Assembly (NCBI RefSeq): GCF_910592395.1 | Contig: NC_088317.1 | Location: forward strand, 13,766,001-13,830,000 | Length of the DNA stretch: 64,000 bases | Reading direction: 5' to 3' | Source of the DNA: Lineus longissimus | Taxonomy: Eukaryota; Nemertea; Pilidiophora; Heteronemertea; Lineidae | Shown here: piece after piece, positions 61,976-64,000 of the stretch | Numbering within the stretch: the stretch's first letter is position 1 | Layout: each line of letters begins with the position of its first letter | Made by a program: the position numbers and the translations under genes | Notes under the pieces: generated by a model | The model's database searches: none | The model's input: only the letters and a program-made list of their open reading frames with translations | What the model was told of the DNA's origin: nothing

Positions 61976-63080
61976 GGTATCTTCCACATTCGCCTAATTC
62001 CACATTCGCCTAATTCCACTTTCGCCTAATTCCGTTTTCGCCTAATTCATTTTCCGCCTAATCCACATTCGCCTAATTCCCCTTTCGCCTAATTCCATTT
62101 TCGCCTAATTCCTTTCTCGCCTAATCCTTTTCGCCTATTCCATATTCGCCTAATTTTGGCATATACCTAACCCCCCTGTGGCACATAAAATGGGTCATTC
62201 CAAAATGCCATCTCTTATGGTCATTGATCTTAGCTTGGGTTATGGAATATCATACTCATAATATGGACCATTCCTTTTCAAAAAGCCATTTCCTTGGTTC
62301 AGTGATCTTAGCTTGGGTTGTCCATAAAATGGACCATTTCTTTTCCAAAGGCCATCTCTCAAGTTTAGTGTCTCAGTTTGGGTTGACAGCTTTTCCACCC
62401 CTGTGGATAAATGACAAACGATAAATTATTTTTTTGTCTTACATAATTTGTGCTGATGCTTTTACTGATGCTTTTACCTGTCTAAACAAACAGAGATGGA
62501 ATCGATCAGATACCTTGATTTGATTGATGTCAAAAAGATTATGAATTGTACATTAATACGCACACTTCTTTTTTCTGGGTTGAAAAGCATCAGTTACTAG
62601 CAATAAACCCTCCGAGCCCCATCCACTAACCCCCCCCCCCCTCAAATTAGGGCAACCCCTTAGTAACAGGACCTGATATTCAGAGATCCCGCATAACTTA
62701 AAAATTTTACTCTCCATAGTCTATACCTTTGGACTCGATTAGCCGGTGATTTAAAAAAAAAGAGTCTACCGTATAGCTCAAATCCCCTCCCCCAACCCTA
62801 ACACCTGGCACAGGAATCTTAACCCCTCTGACTGGAAGGGTCCAAGTGATAGGGGTGGTACCTGTTAGGCGAATATGGAATTAGGCGAAAAAGGAATTAG
62901 GCGAAAAAGGAATAGGCGAATGTGGAATTAGGCGAAAAATGAATAGGCGAGAAGAATTAGGCGAAAATGGAATTAGGCAAATGTGGATTAGGCGAAAGTG
63001 AAATAGGCGAATGTGGAATTTTTTAGGCGAATGTGGATTAGACGAAAAAGGATCCCGGATTAGGCGAATGTGGCATAAAC
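61976..63080. mobile_element. 1.1-kb foldback element with tandem-repeat arms and 9-bp target duplication
   Basis: The left arm (about 61985-62160) is a degenerate array of a 15-bp unit (TTCGCCTAATTCCAC). The right arm (about 62866-63075) is the complementary array (TTAGGCGAATGTGGAAT). Outer ends GGTATCTTCCACATTCGCC and GGCGAATGTGGCATAAAC are roughly inverted. A perfect 9-bp direct repeat CGCTTGATT flanks it (61967-61975, 63081-63089). The 700-bp centre has no recognisable gene. 9-bp duplications suggest a Mutator-like origin. Confidence 0.85.
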
Positions 63081-63089
63081 CGCTTGATT

Positions 63090-64000
63090 ACCCCGCAACT
63101 GCGAGGATAAATGGAAATGACGTTAGCGGGATGACGTGAGTACGGATCTCAGGATGCACACACGTGGCGGGAAAGGTCTTTCGCGCCAGGAATTGCGCGT
63201 ACTGAAAATAACGAATAACAAAATTGAAAAAGCATCAAACACGTTCAGAAAAATAGTTGACGGATGAACCAAAAGAAGAACAAACATACTGCAATAAAAA
63301 GCCGACTATTACTTTAAAAAAGAAATTCCTGAGCATTCCGGAGGTACCCCAACTGATAAGTGTGCCCGGCGAGTTTCATGTCTATCGGACAAAACAGAAA
63401 GTCGTGATGCTTGAGACAAACTTCCAAACTCAGTTATAATATATAAGATACTCCTTGATACAATAGGTGTTGCCTTCCACTATAATATCTTTATTGACAC
63501 TTATTCCACTTGAAATTGTGAACTGCTGGAAATAACTGTCTTGTAAGACATCATGTTATGGCGAAGTCTCTGAAATTGACGTCATTCTTGCAGGGCTATC
63601 TTGTACTACAGTGCCAGCAGTAAGGCCGACGCAGTAGCAAGAAATATGCGTTTCGCGTTGATGCACTATGAACCCGCGATCTCGTATTCTCCTCGTATTT
63701 CGATCGTATTCTGTATTTGCATCGTGATCTCTCGTAAAACAGCATGGGCACCTAATCGGCTTAAACCCCTGTGGTTTGTCTCCGTCGTGTATTCTCGGGT
63801 TTAATTTTACGAGAATGAACGAGGGCTTTACATAGATATTGGAGAATTCGATGGTTAGTCAGTTTATCGGTAGTGGGCATGGTATGTCAAAATACATGCC
63901 CACACTCGCTGCGGTCTGCCAGTAGTGTTCAGTTCCGATGTGTCCGACAGGTGGCGTGGTACTGGTAATATGCCGGGATGTGTACTGTGTGTACGTCTGC
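63090..64000. other. No gene recognised
   Basis: An open frame at 63257-63439 starts at a non-ATG codon and has no motif. Another (63601-63804) follows a TTCTTGCAG acceptor-like site but is not recognisable. Nothing else supported. Confidence 0.35.

Overview
This is eukaryotic nuclear DNA, almost certainly from a marine invertebrate animal. It is AT-rich, has spliced genes with GT-AG introns, one interstitial TTAGGG-type run, and a very dense, varied load of transposable elements. A repeat ending in a (GAC)n run plus an AGCTCACCT hairpin (6.43-6.96 kb) resembles repeats I associate with molluscs and other lophotrochozoans. I would not commit to a phylum.

The only clear host gene is a 4-hydroxyphenylpyruvate dioxygenase-like (HPD/HPPD-like) gene on the + strand. 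Ten coding exons from 12268 to 30245 join in frame to 368 codons plus a stop; only the short first exon is missing. About 16 kb downstream, 46278-55315 holds a second, intact copy of the last five exons (the catalytic C-terminal half), with compatible splice phases, its own stop and homologous flanks, but no 5' half. The locus is therefore either a gene with two alternative 3' cassettes or a gene plus a partial tandem duplicate. Both C-terminal halves keep the iron-ligand positions I can see, but replace the Asn and two Gln that bind substrate in canonical HPPD (the second also replaces the Ser). I regard this as the most interesting content of the window.

The rest is mostly mobile DNA. Region 0-3 kb is a minus-strand APE-type LINE (ORF1, then the endonuclease of ORF2) split by a 1-kb TIR element with a 10-bp target duplication. 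Region 3.3-12.2 kb holds no recognisable gene but several inverted-repeat elements. The 7-kb intron at 12.3-19.4 kb carries a broken LINE, foldback elements and a MITE family with GAGACAAGACCAC ends. Region 30.78-39.55 kb is a young BEL/Pao LTR retrotransposon (minus strand, LTRs about 99% identical, 5-bp duplication GTCAG). It sits inside an older Polinton/Maverick-like remnant (39.5-42.7 kb) with a decayed integrase, a zinc-ribbon/HNH protein and a duplicated small membrane protein.

The introns and gaps of the second cassette (42.7-55.3 kb) contain LINE 3' ends, a TTAA-flanked Kolobok-like element with a THAP domain, a two-gene PIF/Harbinger element and a tRNA-derived SINE. The last 9 kb hold a decayed Harbinger transposase, a TATA-box promoter with a candidate two-exon small secreted protein gene, an 89-bp minisatellite, and a 1.1-kb foldback element whose arms are tandem arrays.
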